Part shown: positions 39,836-51,800 of the stretch, piece by piece
How positions within the stretch are numbered: the first letter of the stretch is position 1
Layout of the letters: every line of letters starts with the position of its first letter
Assembly (NCBI GenBank): GCA_013397435.1
Contig: VZRG01000540.1
Location: forward strand, 248,001-312,000
Length of the DNA: 64,000 nt
Direction: 5' to 3'
DNA from: Erythrocercus mccallii
Taxonomy: Eukaryota; Chordata; Aves; Passeriformes; Dicruridae
The notes under the pieces: generated by a model
Databases searched by the model: none
Told to the model about the DNA's origin: nothing
The model's input: the letters and a program-made list of their open reading frames with translations, nothing else
Translations under genes and position numbers: made by a program

Positions 39836-40151
39836 TAATTTATCTTTCACATGATTAACTAATTGCTGTGCACTTATACATAGGAAACCCAATTCTATAG
39901 GTTATGCATGGATCACATAGTTAGTCACACTTACGTATTATGAACTCTCAGGTGCACTTGAAATGAAAAGGTACAAAAACAGCAGAAACCTTCCTGTGGC
40001 ATGAGCTGTCTTGCACTCCTTGGACATAAAGAAGCAGTCTCTGGCCTTCTGCAGCTCTTACCCTCCCAAGAGGCAATCTTCCCCAAGAAGCCACGGCCTC
40101 ATTCCATGTAACTCAAAACTGCTGTTACCATGGTTAATATTTCTGACTTGA
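39836..40151. other. Non-coding spacer
   Basis: AT-rich DNA, nothing recognised. Confidence 0.5.
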
Positions 40152-40218
40152 TTGGCACCACTAGTAATTGAACTGCAGTCTCTTGAGCACAGCAAGCTCT
40201 ATTCATTAGCCCCTATTG
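40152..40218 (-). pseudogene. Degenerate tRNA-like sequence (tRNA-derived SINE remnant)
   Basis: On the minus strand GGGGCTAATGAATAGAGC resembles a tRNA D-arm with its internal A box. About 37 bases later GCAGTTCAATTACTAGTGG resembles the T-arm and B box (GGTTCAAATCC type), followed by GTGCCAA like an acceptor end. Spacing is slightly short for a tRNA, and the stems are not intact, so it cannot be a working tRNA. The head of an ancient tRNA-derived SINE is the likeliest origin. No clear SINE body follows on the minus strand (below 40150). Confidence 0.4.
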
Positions 40219-42551
40219 TGTTAGGACACTGCATCAACCCGCATTATTTTTCTGTGTAAAGGGGAGAAAATCAGCCATGAATACAAAGTTATGTTGCCAC
40301 ACAAAATTATGAAGTTTTGCTGTTGGATTAATTTTATGAAATTAAATAAAATAGTGCACATAAATTTTATTTATGTATATAACAGTGCAATATGGGAAAA
40401 GACACCTTCATTTTGACTGAATAATATTATGTACATCTAAAACCCAAAACAGCTTAGTATCAGCTTTATGAGAAGACTTTTGATTTCATCACATATTAAC
40501 AAAACCTTTACAGTCTTCTGCCTCCTTTTCTCCCACTTTATATAGAGTTACACTTCATATGAATTTGCTGATTTGAGTCTATATGTGATATAAGTAATGA
40601 AAAGAACAATATACCAGAAGCTTTCCTTGTGGTAAGGAAACAGGAAACTGCTTTAAAATGCAGCTTTCAGTTGCCTGTTCAGACAAAGACTCTATGTATT
40701 TTATATATTTTAGTCAATTTTATAGATGACACTATGGTATATATAAAGAAATTAGACCAATTAGAAATTACTTCATAAACCCTGACAATTTTGAGCTGAC
40801 AGTTTAATAGCAGTAGACAAAATATGAGAAATATTTTGTATTCTGATCCCATTAAAACTTTCATATGTTAATAACCCCCAACATCAAAAAGATGGCCATG
40901 CCAGCAAGTTGTTCCAGAGTTATCCTTCTGTTCATCCTGCTGCATTTTTAGTGTAATAAATACCCTCTTGGTTTCATCTTTGCAAAAGTTTTCATATTTT
41001 GTCTGTTTTATTCCTTCTTGCTTTCTCACTTAACACAGGACCATGAGATATGTCTGAGAAATATTCATCTGAGAAAGATTCTTTCCCATGGGGAAAAGGA
41101 CAAAAAAAGAACACAGTAAGAGAAATATAGGTGCTAAAGGAAAAAGTTTTGGTTTACTCCATCAGCTCACCTTGGCATTGTGAGATGGATCTTGGAAGAC
41201 TGAAGAGCTTGCAGGGCTTCAGAAATGTGAGTTAGAGAAAGGTGGATGCAAAAGAGAGCAAGAGACAATGTCAGCTACTGAGAGTGGACAAACTGCTTCT
41301 CATCGTAGTTTGTTATTAAGTGCAGTAAGATATTCTTCACACTCTCAATGCCAAAATTCTCACCTCTCCACAATTTATACTTTGTATTGAAAAAGCAGTA
41401 ATTTATTTCCAGCCCCTTCAGTTTCCAGCCTCACCGGAGTCCACTGTACTATGTAGAGACAAATAATTTTACAAGGACAAGTCACACAAAACCATATGTG
41501 TTCTAGCAGAGATGCACTCATACAACACAACAGGGCAAAAGATCAGCACTGGCAAATTTACCTCCCCAAGGTCATGGGATGGGTGGCCTGTCTGTTGTTC
41601 TGACTTGTTTCAGCTCTCTCTGAGAATGTTCAGTGCTTGGAACATCAGAAAAATCTAGCTGTGTCCCATTTTACACAAATGACTATAGAAGCACACAAAA
41701 TTGGTGGCACTGTATATTTAGATCCTTTTCCATAGCATATAGATAATAACACTTATCACTTATCAACCCTTTATCATTGTAAAGCTTACTTCATATTTGC
41801 AAGATGCTTGGTTGATAAGACCTGCAGTTGCCAAAAGAAAATTCCTGGCACTGAAAATTCCTTATCTGGTGCATGCCTGCTGCTGGAACTGCATATGAGC
41901 ACTAAGAGTGACAAATAGACTGTGAAATGTAGTATTAACTGAACCTGCTTCATTCTGAGTGAGTGATTCTCTGATGCCTAATATGTTAGTTGAGCCAACC
42001 TGGCAAGGTTTGGAGGATACACACTATTTCCCCCTTCCCCATGTCAAGGTTAGATTAGATGGTCCAATAAAGTCATTAGAGAGAGGACTGGCCAGCAGAA
42101 AATAACAAAATACTAACTTCTCAAGAAAAAATTAAAACTAATTTTTGATCGTCTCATCCAGCAGTCTCTGTCCATGCCATTCAATAACCAATGTAGTCAC
42201 ACTTTGGAAAACCATTTTATGTGATCAAGTATTGGTTTTCATAGCACACATGCCAATGGACATGTCAGCAGGAATCAGATCAAGGCCTGTGGCTCTCACA
42301 ATACTAATTCATGCGCACTTCTGATTACCTCATTTCCCAACTGCAAGTTGTTTTAAATGTAATCTTCCATTAATTTATCTTTGAGTGTGCATAATTTATA
42401 CAGCTACATGTCTTCTTATATTTAGTGTGCACTTTTAGGTTAAACTGGTAACTTAATACACCAGCCCACACTCAGTACCAATAGCCATGTGCTCCCAGAG
42501 CACGGGCATACAAGCTCCTGTAGCTTTCTGAGTTCTTTCGTTATTTCTCCA
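40219..42551. other. Non-coding stretch with AT-rich inverted repeat
   Basis: At 40343-40373 TAAATAAAAT and ATTTTATTTA form a perfect 10-bp stem with an 11-base loop. Just upstream TTAATTT / AAATTAA form a 7-bp stem. Both are in very AT-rich DNA where such pairs arise more easily. No gene or other repeat was recognised in the rest, including the TATC-rich part near 41745-41785. Confidence 0.55.
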
Positions 42552-43112
42552 GGGCTCTATTGGGAAGAGCATTGCCAGCAAGTAGGAGGAGATGATCCTG
42601 CCCCTCTACTCAGCCCAGGTGAAGCCACAATTGGAGTGCTGTGTCTCCACAGTACAAGTGAGACATGGAACTCCTGAAGCAGATCCAGCGGAGGCTACAA
42701 AAATTATTTGACAGAAGCATCTCTCTTATGAGATGCTGAGGAAAGGCTGAGGAAGCTGGGCCTGTAGACTCGAGAAGAGGTGACTGAGAGTGGATCTCAT
42801 CAATGTCTATAAGTATATGAAGGGATGCCAAAAGGATGAAGCCAGGCTCTGCTCAGTGGTGCTGGGCAATAGGACAAGAGGCAATGGGCAGGAACAGACA
42901 CACAGGAGGTTCCACCTCAATATGAGGAAGAACTCTACTGTGCAAGGGACCAAGCATTAGAACAGGTTGCCCAGAGGGGCTATGGAGCCTCCCTCACTGG
43001 ACATATTCAAGAACTATCCTATGCAATGTGCTCCTGGATGACCCTGCTAAGCAGGAAGGCTGGACCAGATGCCTGGCTGTGGTCCCTTCCAATCTTACCC
43101 AGTCTGTGCTTT
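42552..43112 (+). mobile_element. CR1 LINE fragment, ORF2 C-terminus and 3' end
   Basis: The sequence follows CR1 ORF2 from a point reading GATCCTGCCCCTCTACTC, through CAGATCCAGCGGAGGCTACA, ATGCTGAGGAAAGGCTGAGG, ACAAGAGGCAATGGGCAGGA and GAACAGGTTGCCCAGAGGGG. The 3' untranslated part contains TGGACCAGATGCCTGGCT and ends CCCTTCCAATCTTACCCAG. The frame has many stops and indels, so no protein can be made. It is 5'-truncated to about 560 bases, as is usual for CR1 insertions. Confidence 0.9.
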
Positions 43113-44209
43113 CTACTCTTCTTTTCACTGCTTCATCACCATGTGGGATTTGTAGCATTAAGCAGCTCCACAAATGGTCATTTCTGGCATGCATTAACTC
43201 TACATCCTTGTATTTCACAATTTACACAGTCCTCTTCAAGCTCCTGCTGGGACCACTGCAAGAAAATCTCATGTATGAGCAAACTGGTTATTTTCATGCC
43301 AGTCAGCTTTCATTCTTTTTTTTGGCCAACATGCCTGCTACATAAATAATCATGGTTTAAGAATAGAGCTAAACTCTATTTCTCTGTTTGACATGCTGAA
43401 CTAACTGCAGATAGTCTCAGCTCAGCTTTTTAGAGCAGTTTGTAAACAGCACAAAAATCAGGTGTGATTCAAAGGACACTCTCATGTAAATACAAAAAGT
43501 CATAATTCAAAGTACAATGTTAAGTCTCAGTAATTCACACCAATTTGAGCTTTCCACTTCAATGGCAACAATCCTGACCTGACAAATACTACTGTGTAAA
43601 TTTGTATAAAATTGAGTACATTACAGGGTCTCAAAATCATAGTCACATTGTAATAACAGCAGTAGACTTTTCCCTGGAGCCCAGTACATACACACAGATT
43701 TTTTAGAGTGCCAGAGGAATGTAGGTGCATAGGAACTACTGAAGGTCAGTGGGGTTTCCATGGCTAAATCCCTAAGATAAGATGGAATCAGTCCCTTGCA
43801 ATTAGTAATTCAGGTACCATATAGAGCTATTCACTTTTATATTTTAATATAGATAAAACAATAGGCTTCATTTGGACAGATTCTGCATCACACCTGCTTA
43901 CATACCTTTACAGTGTGGTAATATATGTTGGTAAAATCATCTCTAATGAGAGAGAGAGCATCTAAGTCTGGCTGTGGCTGTTTATTTCTTTTGCTTCTAT
44001 TCTCTTGGGGTTTTTCTCTTTATCTTCAGCATTTTCCATTCTTGAGGTAATTTTTTCATGTGTTTTGATATACACAGTGTTTTTCTTCTTGGCCACACAC
44101 TTTTCTCTCTGCATCACCAGGCTGAATTCAGAAGGAATTAGTGACTTAGCTGCTTCCTTCTACAAGTTGTATTTACAATCATGATGACAACATTTGTGTT
44201 AACTCCTTC
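43113..44209. other. Non-coding stretch with two copies of dispersed motif
   Basis: CCACTTCAATGGCAAC (about 43553-43568) and CTGAAGGTCAGTGGGGTTTCC (43739-43759) match halves of the CCATTGAAGTCAATGG-type motif. The first is preceded by CACACCAATTTGAGC, as in an old amniote repeat. Frames up to 107 codons near 43026-43349 partly derive from the CR1 tail. Nothing else was recognised. Confidence 0.35.
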
Positions 44210-44746
44210 TTGTTTTCTGATAGAACTGAAGCAAAATTAAATGTGTTTGTTAGCCAGACACTAGGGAAGCTTTTGGAGTTAGAGATATGTCTGTGGTACC
44301 AGGACACTGTTAGTGACAAAAGGGACAGTCATACAAGCCCTTTAACCCTCCACCCATACCCATCCAGATTCACTCTCCCTCACTTTCCCAAACATGTAAG
44401 TGGGATTCCAGCCTGGACAGTCTTGCAGAGCCCACCGGTCGGCAGCATTCATTACATTAGAACTATCTATTACAGCACAAAATCCATCAGTGAAGGAACA
44501 AATCATTCATATAACACGAGGCAATATTGTGCCTGCATTATGGAAAGCGAGTGCTCCTGGAGCAAACATGAAGGGCTGGGAGAAACCCCCAGCAGGAGAC
44601 TGCACATGAGGTCTTCTCCCTGTGAGCCTCTGAGAGATGATAGACATGTATACAGAACAATGTATGGGCTACACAGGGATGTGCAATGGACAGCAGCTGC
44701 TGTTGGACACACTGCTCACTGCTACATATTGTATGCCAGTGATTAA
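44210..44746 (+). other. Longest stop-free frame in the window, coding status doubtful
   Basis: One frame stays open for 178 codons, beginning at TTG. The first in-frame ATG is near 44540, leaving only about 68 codons from an ATG. Splice-like signals exist: a pyrimidine-rich run ending CTGATAG at 44223 and a GTAAGT donor at 44396-44401, which would enclose a 172-base exon. The translation (rich in Ser, Thr, His and Arg) has no recognisable domain, signal peptide or membrane segment. Local GC is higher than average, which makes long frames likelier by chance. Most probably not a gene. Confidence 0.12.
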
Positions 44747-46709
44747 ATGGTCACTGTTTCACTCCACAAATGTGAGGAACAAGTGCAGCAGAGTCCAGGT
44801 GTATGAATGCTGTTCACTGCACTGACATTGAATCAAATTATTTGAAACTGTTTTGTTTGAGTATTCAAACAAACAATAAAAATAAAAGTCATTTTAGTAA
44901 AATATTATCTTAATGTTTGACCCAGAGTCGCAAAGATATAAGCCATGTGAGGATAGAATACTCTGTATTCAACTCCTTCACAACTGGAAAGCAGTAAGAT
45001 TTAATTATTTTATGGCTGGAAGATAAATAACAGTCCCTGTAGGAAACTGCAAGTAGTATTGCAAAAGATTAGCCTTATTTGGTTTTGTTTTCTTTTACAC
45101 AGGGTAATATAGTTGCTGAATCATTATTAATAATTGTTTATGTCACAGTAATGCCTTAAGCAACCCTTCAGGACAAATACTAAAAAGAATAAACCCTAAG
45201 CAATAGCTCCAGAGCAAGGGAGACTTTATTTTTCCCTGAACCTGGACCAGCTTGCACCTGCAGTTGAGCTGCTCCCCAAACTGCCAATGCCACCCATGTG
45301 TGTGATACTTGGGGTGCTGCTGAGCAAGTGGTACTACTTTCCTTTCATCTGCTGTGGAAACTCAATCACCCCAGAGATCCTTAAGTCCCCAGGAGATCTG
45401 TCAAGGAAAATAAAACAAGCTTGGCATGCACCCAGCTATGAGAGTCAATCTGAATAATTCCCTAGCTTTGGTATCAAGCACCATGCAGCTCCCACTCACC
45501 TCAGTAGGAGGGAACTGGCCCTGTGCATTGCCCAATTTATCAACATGATACATTAAGTCTGTCTGGAAGATAAACAAGGGGACATATTGCAGTGACATAT
45601 GAACTCTTCTCAAGTTGTGCATCCTAGGAGATAGATTACATGATGAACATGTGCAGTATGCCTTTTCCAGCTTGTGCTTCTGAACTGCACTGTGATGTCC
45701 TTCCTGAAGAAAAGCTGCATTTTATCTCACAGATAAAGCTGGCTATCCTTTCAGGAGAAGCCTCTCAGAATTCAGTATTCAGGTACTCAAGTGCCTAATG
45801 AGAAGAGATTCATAACCCTTTGCCTGATGAGATTTTGTGTTGTCTTTCTCTTTGGGGAGAGGTGAAGTAGTACATTTCCACTCAGAGGAAGACAAAGGAA
45901 AAAAGCAAGCCTTATGATATAAAACCATCACAGTCCCTGCCTGCCTCCTACCAAAGCTATTTGCAAAGGCAAATCCACCTCAGTTCCATGCTTACCCTCT
46001 ACTTCACCATCACTTGAAAGAGAAGAAAGAGCAGACAACACACAGTAATTTTTAAAAGGCATTAGGAGTAATATTGTGACAAACAAGTCAGCAGCATTTC
46101 AACACCTTCAAACACAGAATGGCAGAAGTGTGCCTGTCAAAGCACAGCTACAGAACAATTTCTGGACTTATCATCTACAGTGCAAAGTACAAAGGTGGGA
46201 AATCTCCAGGAACCTGAAAGACACATAAAGACAGTTTCCCTTCTCCCAGCCAAATTGATCTGGGGACCTTTTCACTTCTTATGCCTTTGAAAACTTACCC
46301 TCCAAATGTAGTGGATGTTAGAGTTATTATAAAATCTGCTACACCTGGACTGCACTATCTGAAAACAGATTATTTGAAGATAGTAATCTTTTAATAATAT
46401 CTTTTCAAATTACCTGTTCTCCTCTTGTCATTGATATGTTGTCATATGCTCAAAACGCATTATAAGTATTGATGCTAAGCTTGTGTCACCTGGCTGGAGA
46501 AAACAGGTTAGCATGGGAGTTTTAAGAAATCAGTTACAAAAAAATAGGCCTTTTAAAAATAAATATATTCGTGTATGGGAACTATACAACCCAGATAGCT
46601 AGACTAACAAAGAGGTTGGCGCTGGATATACGCTTAGACTGTGTTGAAGTATTATTTAAAATGCTAAGTGCCTTAATCCAGCTTTTTACATTCACACCAG
46701 TTACTCCAA
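44747..46709. other. Non-coding stretch with a 9-bp stem palindrome
   Basis: At 44852-44873 TTTGTTTGA and TCAAACAAA form a perfect 9-bp stem with loop GTAT. The rest holds no recognised gene or repeat. A few GC-richer patches lie at 45230-45330 and 45480-45540. Confidence 0.5.
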
Positions 46710-46766
46710 GTCTATAGGAATTTGTATTTTACCTTGTAGTCTGTAGGGAATTTGTATTATCTTGTA
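46710..46766. repeat. About 28-bp imperfect tandem duplication
   Basis: A unit beginning GTCTATAGGAATTTGTATT and ending TTGTA (46710-46738) is followed directly by GTCTGTAGGGAATTTGTATT...TTGTA (46739-46766). The copies differ by a few substitutions and small indels. A third copy begins with GTC but diverges at once. Confidence 0.85.
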
Positions 46767-48089
46767 GTCCCAGGAACAGGCAAAAGTCAGTGTCCTGAGA
46801 CCCCCAATTCACATCAATGCTTTCATCAGGTTGCTTACTGCTCCCTTGCAACCTTGCTCCCCTAATGCTGGGGCCTCTCTAGATAGCACATTTGGGCTGG
46901 TGCTCAGAAAGTTGCTCAGACACTGGGCCAGCTGGGTGCTATCATCAGGTAGGAGCATCCAGACCTGTCCATGTGGAGGATCCTTTTGCCCTAAAGCAAA
47001 CAATTCAGCCCTTGAGATCTAAGGTCCTCAGTGCTAGCCACTGGGTTGCCCCAGGGCTACCAGGTTGGTACCTCTGTTTGGCTCTGCAGGGTTCCAAGGA
47101 AAAAGCAAATTATATTGGTAATGACCTGTCTCTGCTCCAGCTGCATCTGTGTTATGCTACAGCTATGCAAATATGAGCAAACTAGAGACCTTTTTCTCAC
47201 TAGAGATCTTTCCTTAAGAATGGCCCAGCCTTCATTCAAACATAGTCAAGACCTGAAGAGGATAGCCATATTCTAACAGCTTTTTAGGGATAATTCTTGT
47301 TACGTGTTCTGTCCCCATCCATCTCCAGCTATGTGCTGCTTAAATCCATTACAGGGGCTTTGCTTGGCAGTTTATATGTGCGCAATCACAGTAATTGATC
47401 ATACACTGTTAACCCAGGTTAGATGCAGCTTCTGTGTCCTCAGCTGCCAAGGGAGAGATTAACCCAACCACTGTTGTCCTGGGCTGTCAGCACAAAGTCT
47501 CACTGAGGCCTGCTCCACTCGATATTCCAGAAAAAATTGGATCCACTTTCTGTCCTAAACACACTCACACATGGTATTCAGGAAAGCCTGGGTGGCATTT
47601 AACACTCTAGTTGGTAAACCAAAATTTGGAAAGTGTTTAGAACTAGGACTGGCTAAGGTGTTGTATTGTAAAGTGTGTATCACAGCACTCCAAAAGAAGC
47701 AAAAGTGATGGGGTCTCCACATAATGGCAACAGAGCAGCCTAAAGGAATAATGAAACAGAAGGCACAGTTATGTCACTTTGATACTCAGCTTCCATGCAG
47801 CCTTTTAAATCAGCCTCCTCAAAATCCAAACACTCTCCCCTCTGCACAGAACTACAATCCACATATAAAGGAATATGCAATGCAATTTGGAGAAACAATA
47901 TTAGGTTGGAAAATTTTGGACTCTTTCTCTCGCAGACACAATCAGTGCCAATTTTGTGTATCTGTCTACCTGCACAAACGAAATAATTACCAGACTACAG
48001 CATTCTGCAGTAATGATCATTAACTGCAGTAGCAATATTGCAGACTCTAGGGCCTTATTGTAATCTCTCTCATTTCAGTGTTAAACTAC
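46767..48089. other. Non-coding stretch, nothing recognised
   Basis: Several overlapping open frames of up to 99 codons, none with a recognisable product. The part at about 47370-47420 (TGTGCGCAATCACAGTAATT) is a weak candidate conserved element. Confidence 0.45.
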
Positions 48090-48158
48090 TCTAACTTCAT
48101 TAGCTTCACTAGAGATACTCCACTTTACACCTACATAATTGAGAGCAGAATCAAGCCT
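48090..48158 (+). repeat. Relic of old amniote interspersed repeat
   Basis: The blocks CTAACTTCATTAG, GAGATACTCCACTTTACACC and CATAATTGAGAGCAGAATCA occur in the order of a common turtle/archosaur repeat (GACTTCAGTGGAGTTACTCC, TTTACACC, TAACTGAGAGCAGAAT). It is heavily diverged. Related blocks lie at 39766-39835. Confidence 0.45.
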
Positions 48159-48416
48159 CCACTGCTGTGGAAAATACTGGGTACTGCAGCACTTTTCAAA
48201 TAAAATGTAATTAACATGAAATTCTAGATCCATATTGCAATTTGCAGAATGATCACTGTGGGTGCAACATGACTTCCAACTCCCTCTCTCATCTTAATTT
48301 AGTTAGAAATAGGGCTGCTTGTGTAATATTTTCTCCATAGCAGGAAACAGGCATATTTCTTTTCCTATTGTTATTTTTTTCTCTTTATAAATCTTTGTCA
48401 ACAAAGGATTACTAGC
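48159..48416. other. Short non-coding spacer
   Basis: AT-rich DNA, nothing recognised. Confidence 0.5.
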
Positions 48417-48520
48417 TCACCTGAGAGAGGCAGTTAAAGTCAGATACTTGCCCATAATTAGGGAAACTTGGAATCCTTGACAGTGAACACCTGGCTTCTC
48501 ATTACTACCTGAATTTTATA
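48417..48520 (-). repeat. MIR/CORE-SINE-like fragment
   Basis: On the plus strand GAGAGAGGCAGTTAAAGTCA and GATACTTGCCCATAATTAGG match the reverse of the MIR core (GAGAGGTTAAGTGACTTGCCCA type). They are followed by GGAATCCTTGACAGTGAACA where the B-box region (GGATTCGAACC) would lie. The order and spacing fit a minus-strand element. It is ancient and inactive. Confidence 0.5.
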
Positions 48521-48787
48521 CTTCCAAGTGTTAATCTCTCCTCAGGGTTTGCCTTGGAGTTTCATTCTGGTATTCAATGAAACCATCAGGTTTTCCAGGC
48601 ACTGACACCTTTGAAATGTTTTCCACATGGGAACCAATATGAAACATGTGTGATTATTACTGATTTCGCTGTGTTGATTTCTATTATGGTAGCACCCTGA
48701 AAAAATAGTACAGACAGCAGTAATAAAATCTTTCATTGAATAACTTTGTACAGCAGGAAGAGTTGTGTTTGAAAGGGCTGGTTTGAT
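48521..48787. other. Short non-coding spacer
   Basis: Nothing recognised. Confidence 0.5.
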
Positions 48788-48811
48788 GGGGGGAATGGGG
48801 GGGGGGGGTGG
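48788..48811 (+). repeat. G-run with quadruplex potential
   Basis: Six G (48788-48793), then AAT, then twelve G (48797-48808), then TGG. At least four GGG tracts with short loops can be drawn, so a plus-strand G-quadruplex is plausible. The run may also be unstable in length or prone to sequencing error. Confidence 0.75.
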
Positions 48812-51800
48812 TCATAGCTATGATGAATGGTGTTATCATGATTATAACTTGGTTTAAAGGATTCTAAAAACCTGCACATTTTTTAGCCTTGAGAGTAAGT
48901 TCTACCAGCACTTCTTTCCTCTTAAAAGTCATCACTGTTGCCATTCCTCATAGCTCCAGATGAAATACATGGGCTAGTTGGAACCTAGAGGAGAGCATGC
49001 TGATTGTGAACTCCCAGCTAACAATACAGAGCTACAGTTCAGGCAGATTACTGTAATTTCCTTTACTGAGTGCAGAGTTTTCTTCCCAATCTTTACCAGC
49101 CTTTTGGGCAGGAAAATTTTCTCATTCTCACAGGAACAAATATGCAGGTAACTTTGTACTTTTTACTCCAGACATTGGAAAACCCACGCAAAATGATATC
49201 TCTGGGGCTTTTTTTCTGTTAATCAGAAGGATTTACTATCCTGTGCCTGAATAATAGTTGTTTAAATCACTCCAGGCCAAAAGGTCTTATTGACTACTGC
49301 AAGGCAATAGAGGTAATTAGAAGTCAAAATCCTCTGAAAGAAAAACACCAAAGTAAGAGCTTCCATGAAGGTGAAACTCACTCAGAAACATGAAAACAAG
49401 TGTCTTTTAAACAACAGTACACTTGGTTTTGAAAAACACCAGGTGCCAATGAGAGGAAAAACACACAGGTTTTCTTTCCTTGATCAAGTCCAAGCCCTGA
49501 TGCACTTGACAATTTTTTAAGTTTTCAGTGAGTCAGGGAGAGCAGACTTACTGCAGGAGTAAGTAGCATGCTCAGTGAAAGAAAATACGTGAAACTTGTT
49601 TGGGATCTGAAGTGGAAAGACAAAAAGGAAGGAAAGCATTGGAAGACTTTGTGAGTGATCTAAGTCCGAGCATCTGAATTAGTAGAAAAGAGCAGTTGTT
49701 ATGGAATCCCAGAAGAAAAATAACGAAGAAAACTGAGAAACCCCAAGTTTACCTGTGGTGAGCTTTATATGCGAAATGAAGTAGGAATGTCAAATGTAAT
49801 TAAAACACCAAGAACTCAAAAGTGCTTGTCAAAGTAGTCTTTGTCTTGAAGTTCAGTAACAAAAAATGGAAAACTCCTTAGAACTACAAGGTTCAACTCA
49901 GATTCCAATGCCTAATGTGTCAAAGATGCTAAAACTGAGCATCAATATAGTCCAGTAGAACAAGAGAATTTGTTTTTCACAGAAGACACAGGAAATTTCA
50001 TGTCCCTATTTCCCAGAATTCAGTTACACTTAAAAGCAACCAGAGGCCAGTTCTTACCACTGACAAAAGACACCTGAAATATTTTCCCCTGGAGAATAAT
50101 ATTTTTTTCTTTAGTTGCACAGTTATGATTGGAGTTCTGGATACAGGCCTGGGACACACTGCTGCATATACTTTGAAGGAGACTACATAACCTTGTTATC
50201 AGAACTGGAATGCAAGCATGTTTCCCCAGACCTTTTGTGAGGTCCTAGATGCATGGCATTTCCCAAATTCCTTGGGGATATCCAACAATCTTTCCAGTTT
50301 CCTGGTTGTTTGTGGAGCAGCTACGGAGTACTGACTCCTACTCATCTGAGCTCAGGTTAAAAAAATAAATATATCTTCATAAATATATGCTTCAGGTTAT
50401 TCAGAAAGTAAAAATAAAATAAGTCAAAAATAAACAAAAAAAAAGGCACAGACCTGTATCTAAGGAACAGTGTACATTATATACCTATATTTGTATGTCA
50501 TGCAAGGGAAAGTTTAACTTAGATGCTTCTTCCCTCAACACTTTTTCAATCTCCATTGACTGTTTCATTTCCTGAATTAACCCTCTTCTTCTCAACTCCC
50601 TACAGTCTGTTTCCCCTCTCTGTTGTAATACCTTTCCTGTCTCTGCCTTTGATTTTATGCAAATTTGTGTTGTCTGGGGTGATGATATAGAACTGAAAAT
50701 AGAGTAATACAATAGTCCTGTGCTAGAGATTTAGACTCAAACAAAGCACAGAGGCTCACCACCTGCTCTGCTGGGAGAATTTCGGAGCACTCAGTGTACC
50801 TTATGCAATTCTTCAGATCTCACTATTTGTCTTACAGTAGTGTGTGTCAGGAATTAGTTGCCTCACAAGGCTACAGTGCAGATTTGTGCAACAGTCTAGG
50901 TCTCTGTCTGCAAGACTGCTGTCTTGCATCACAGACATGTGCCCTGTCACAATTCTTCTCTTATAGATACTAGTTCTCAGTTTGTTAAAAAACCTCCAAA
51001 GATGAAGTCATGAAATATGTGATGAACTCCTGTGAAGAGTTGGTGACTCTGCCCCAGTAAAACTGACAAACTCAGTTCACTGATGAAGTTACAAGGCAAG
51101 TTGTTGGGCTCTGAAATGTTTCTATGAATTCAGCTCATGGGTTCTCACAAGATAAGGAACTGAGGAAATGCTAATCTTAGCAACCATGACTTTATCAATT
51201 TTGGCTGAAGAGACTGATTAATAAACCAGCTTTTACTGCCTGTCAAGAGAAATGAGGAATAAAAAAAATACCAGAAGTATTTTAGAGACATACACAAATG
51301 CAATGAAGGAGAAGGGTCAAAAAACTCATAGGACAAAGAAACGTACATTCATGTGATGAGAAGGATCTGACTTAGCTAATGGATCAGCTCAAGATGTGGA
51401 AATGCTAGCTTGTACAGAAAACAGAAAGAGAAATATCTAAACAGAAGCAAGAGTACCTGCTTCCAGAACAAATAATGTACCAAGGGAATAAGAAAAAGGC
51501 AAAAAATGTATATAGGATTTATCACATTTATCTTATGCTAGTAAGTAAGGAGGAAAAGAAAACCTCAACAGAGACCTCTGAGATAGTATTAGTAAATATA
51601 TCCATGTTTCCCTGCATACTTGAAATATAAAATAATGTGCTCACATACTTGCCACTAGTGATTTCTAGGAAAACATGTTTAAATTTGTGAAGTCTAAAGA
51701 ATTGATGTTTTGTTTAGTGGAAGAAACAGAAAAAAAAATTGGTTTGGATGAGAACAAATGTTTCGGGTTTTTTGTTTTCTAATTCAGCCAACAGCAAAAT

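Noticed and set aside
41730..41830. Possible MIR tail (TATC-rich stretch, then TGTAAAGCTTACTTC)
   Set aside because: Only isolated words match and the block order does not fit.
42005..42110. CR1-like words (GGTTAGATTAGATGGTCC)
   Set aside because: Only one block matches, and the expected CCCTTCCAAC-type end is absent.
50485..50712. Minus-strand 75-codon frame rich in Lys, Glu and Arg, resembling a coiled coil
   Set aside because: The plus strand is pyrimidine-rich here, so any minus-strand frame becomes charged and stop-poor. There is no splice context or recognisable family.
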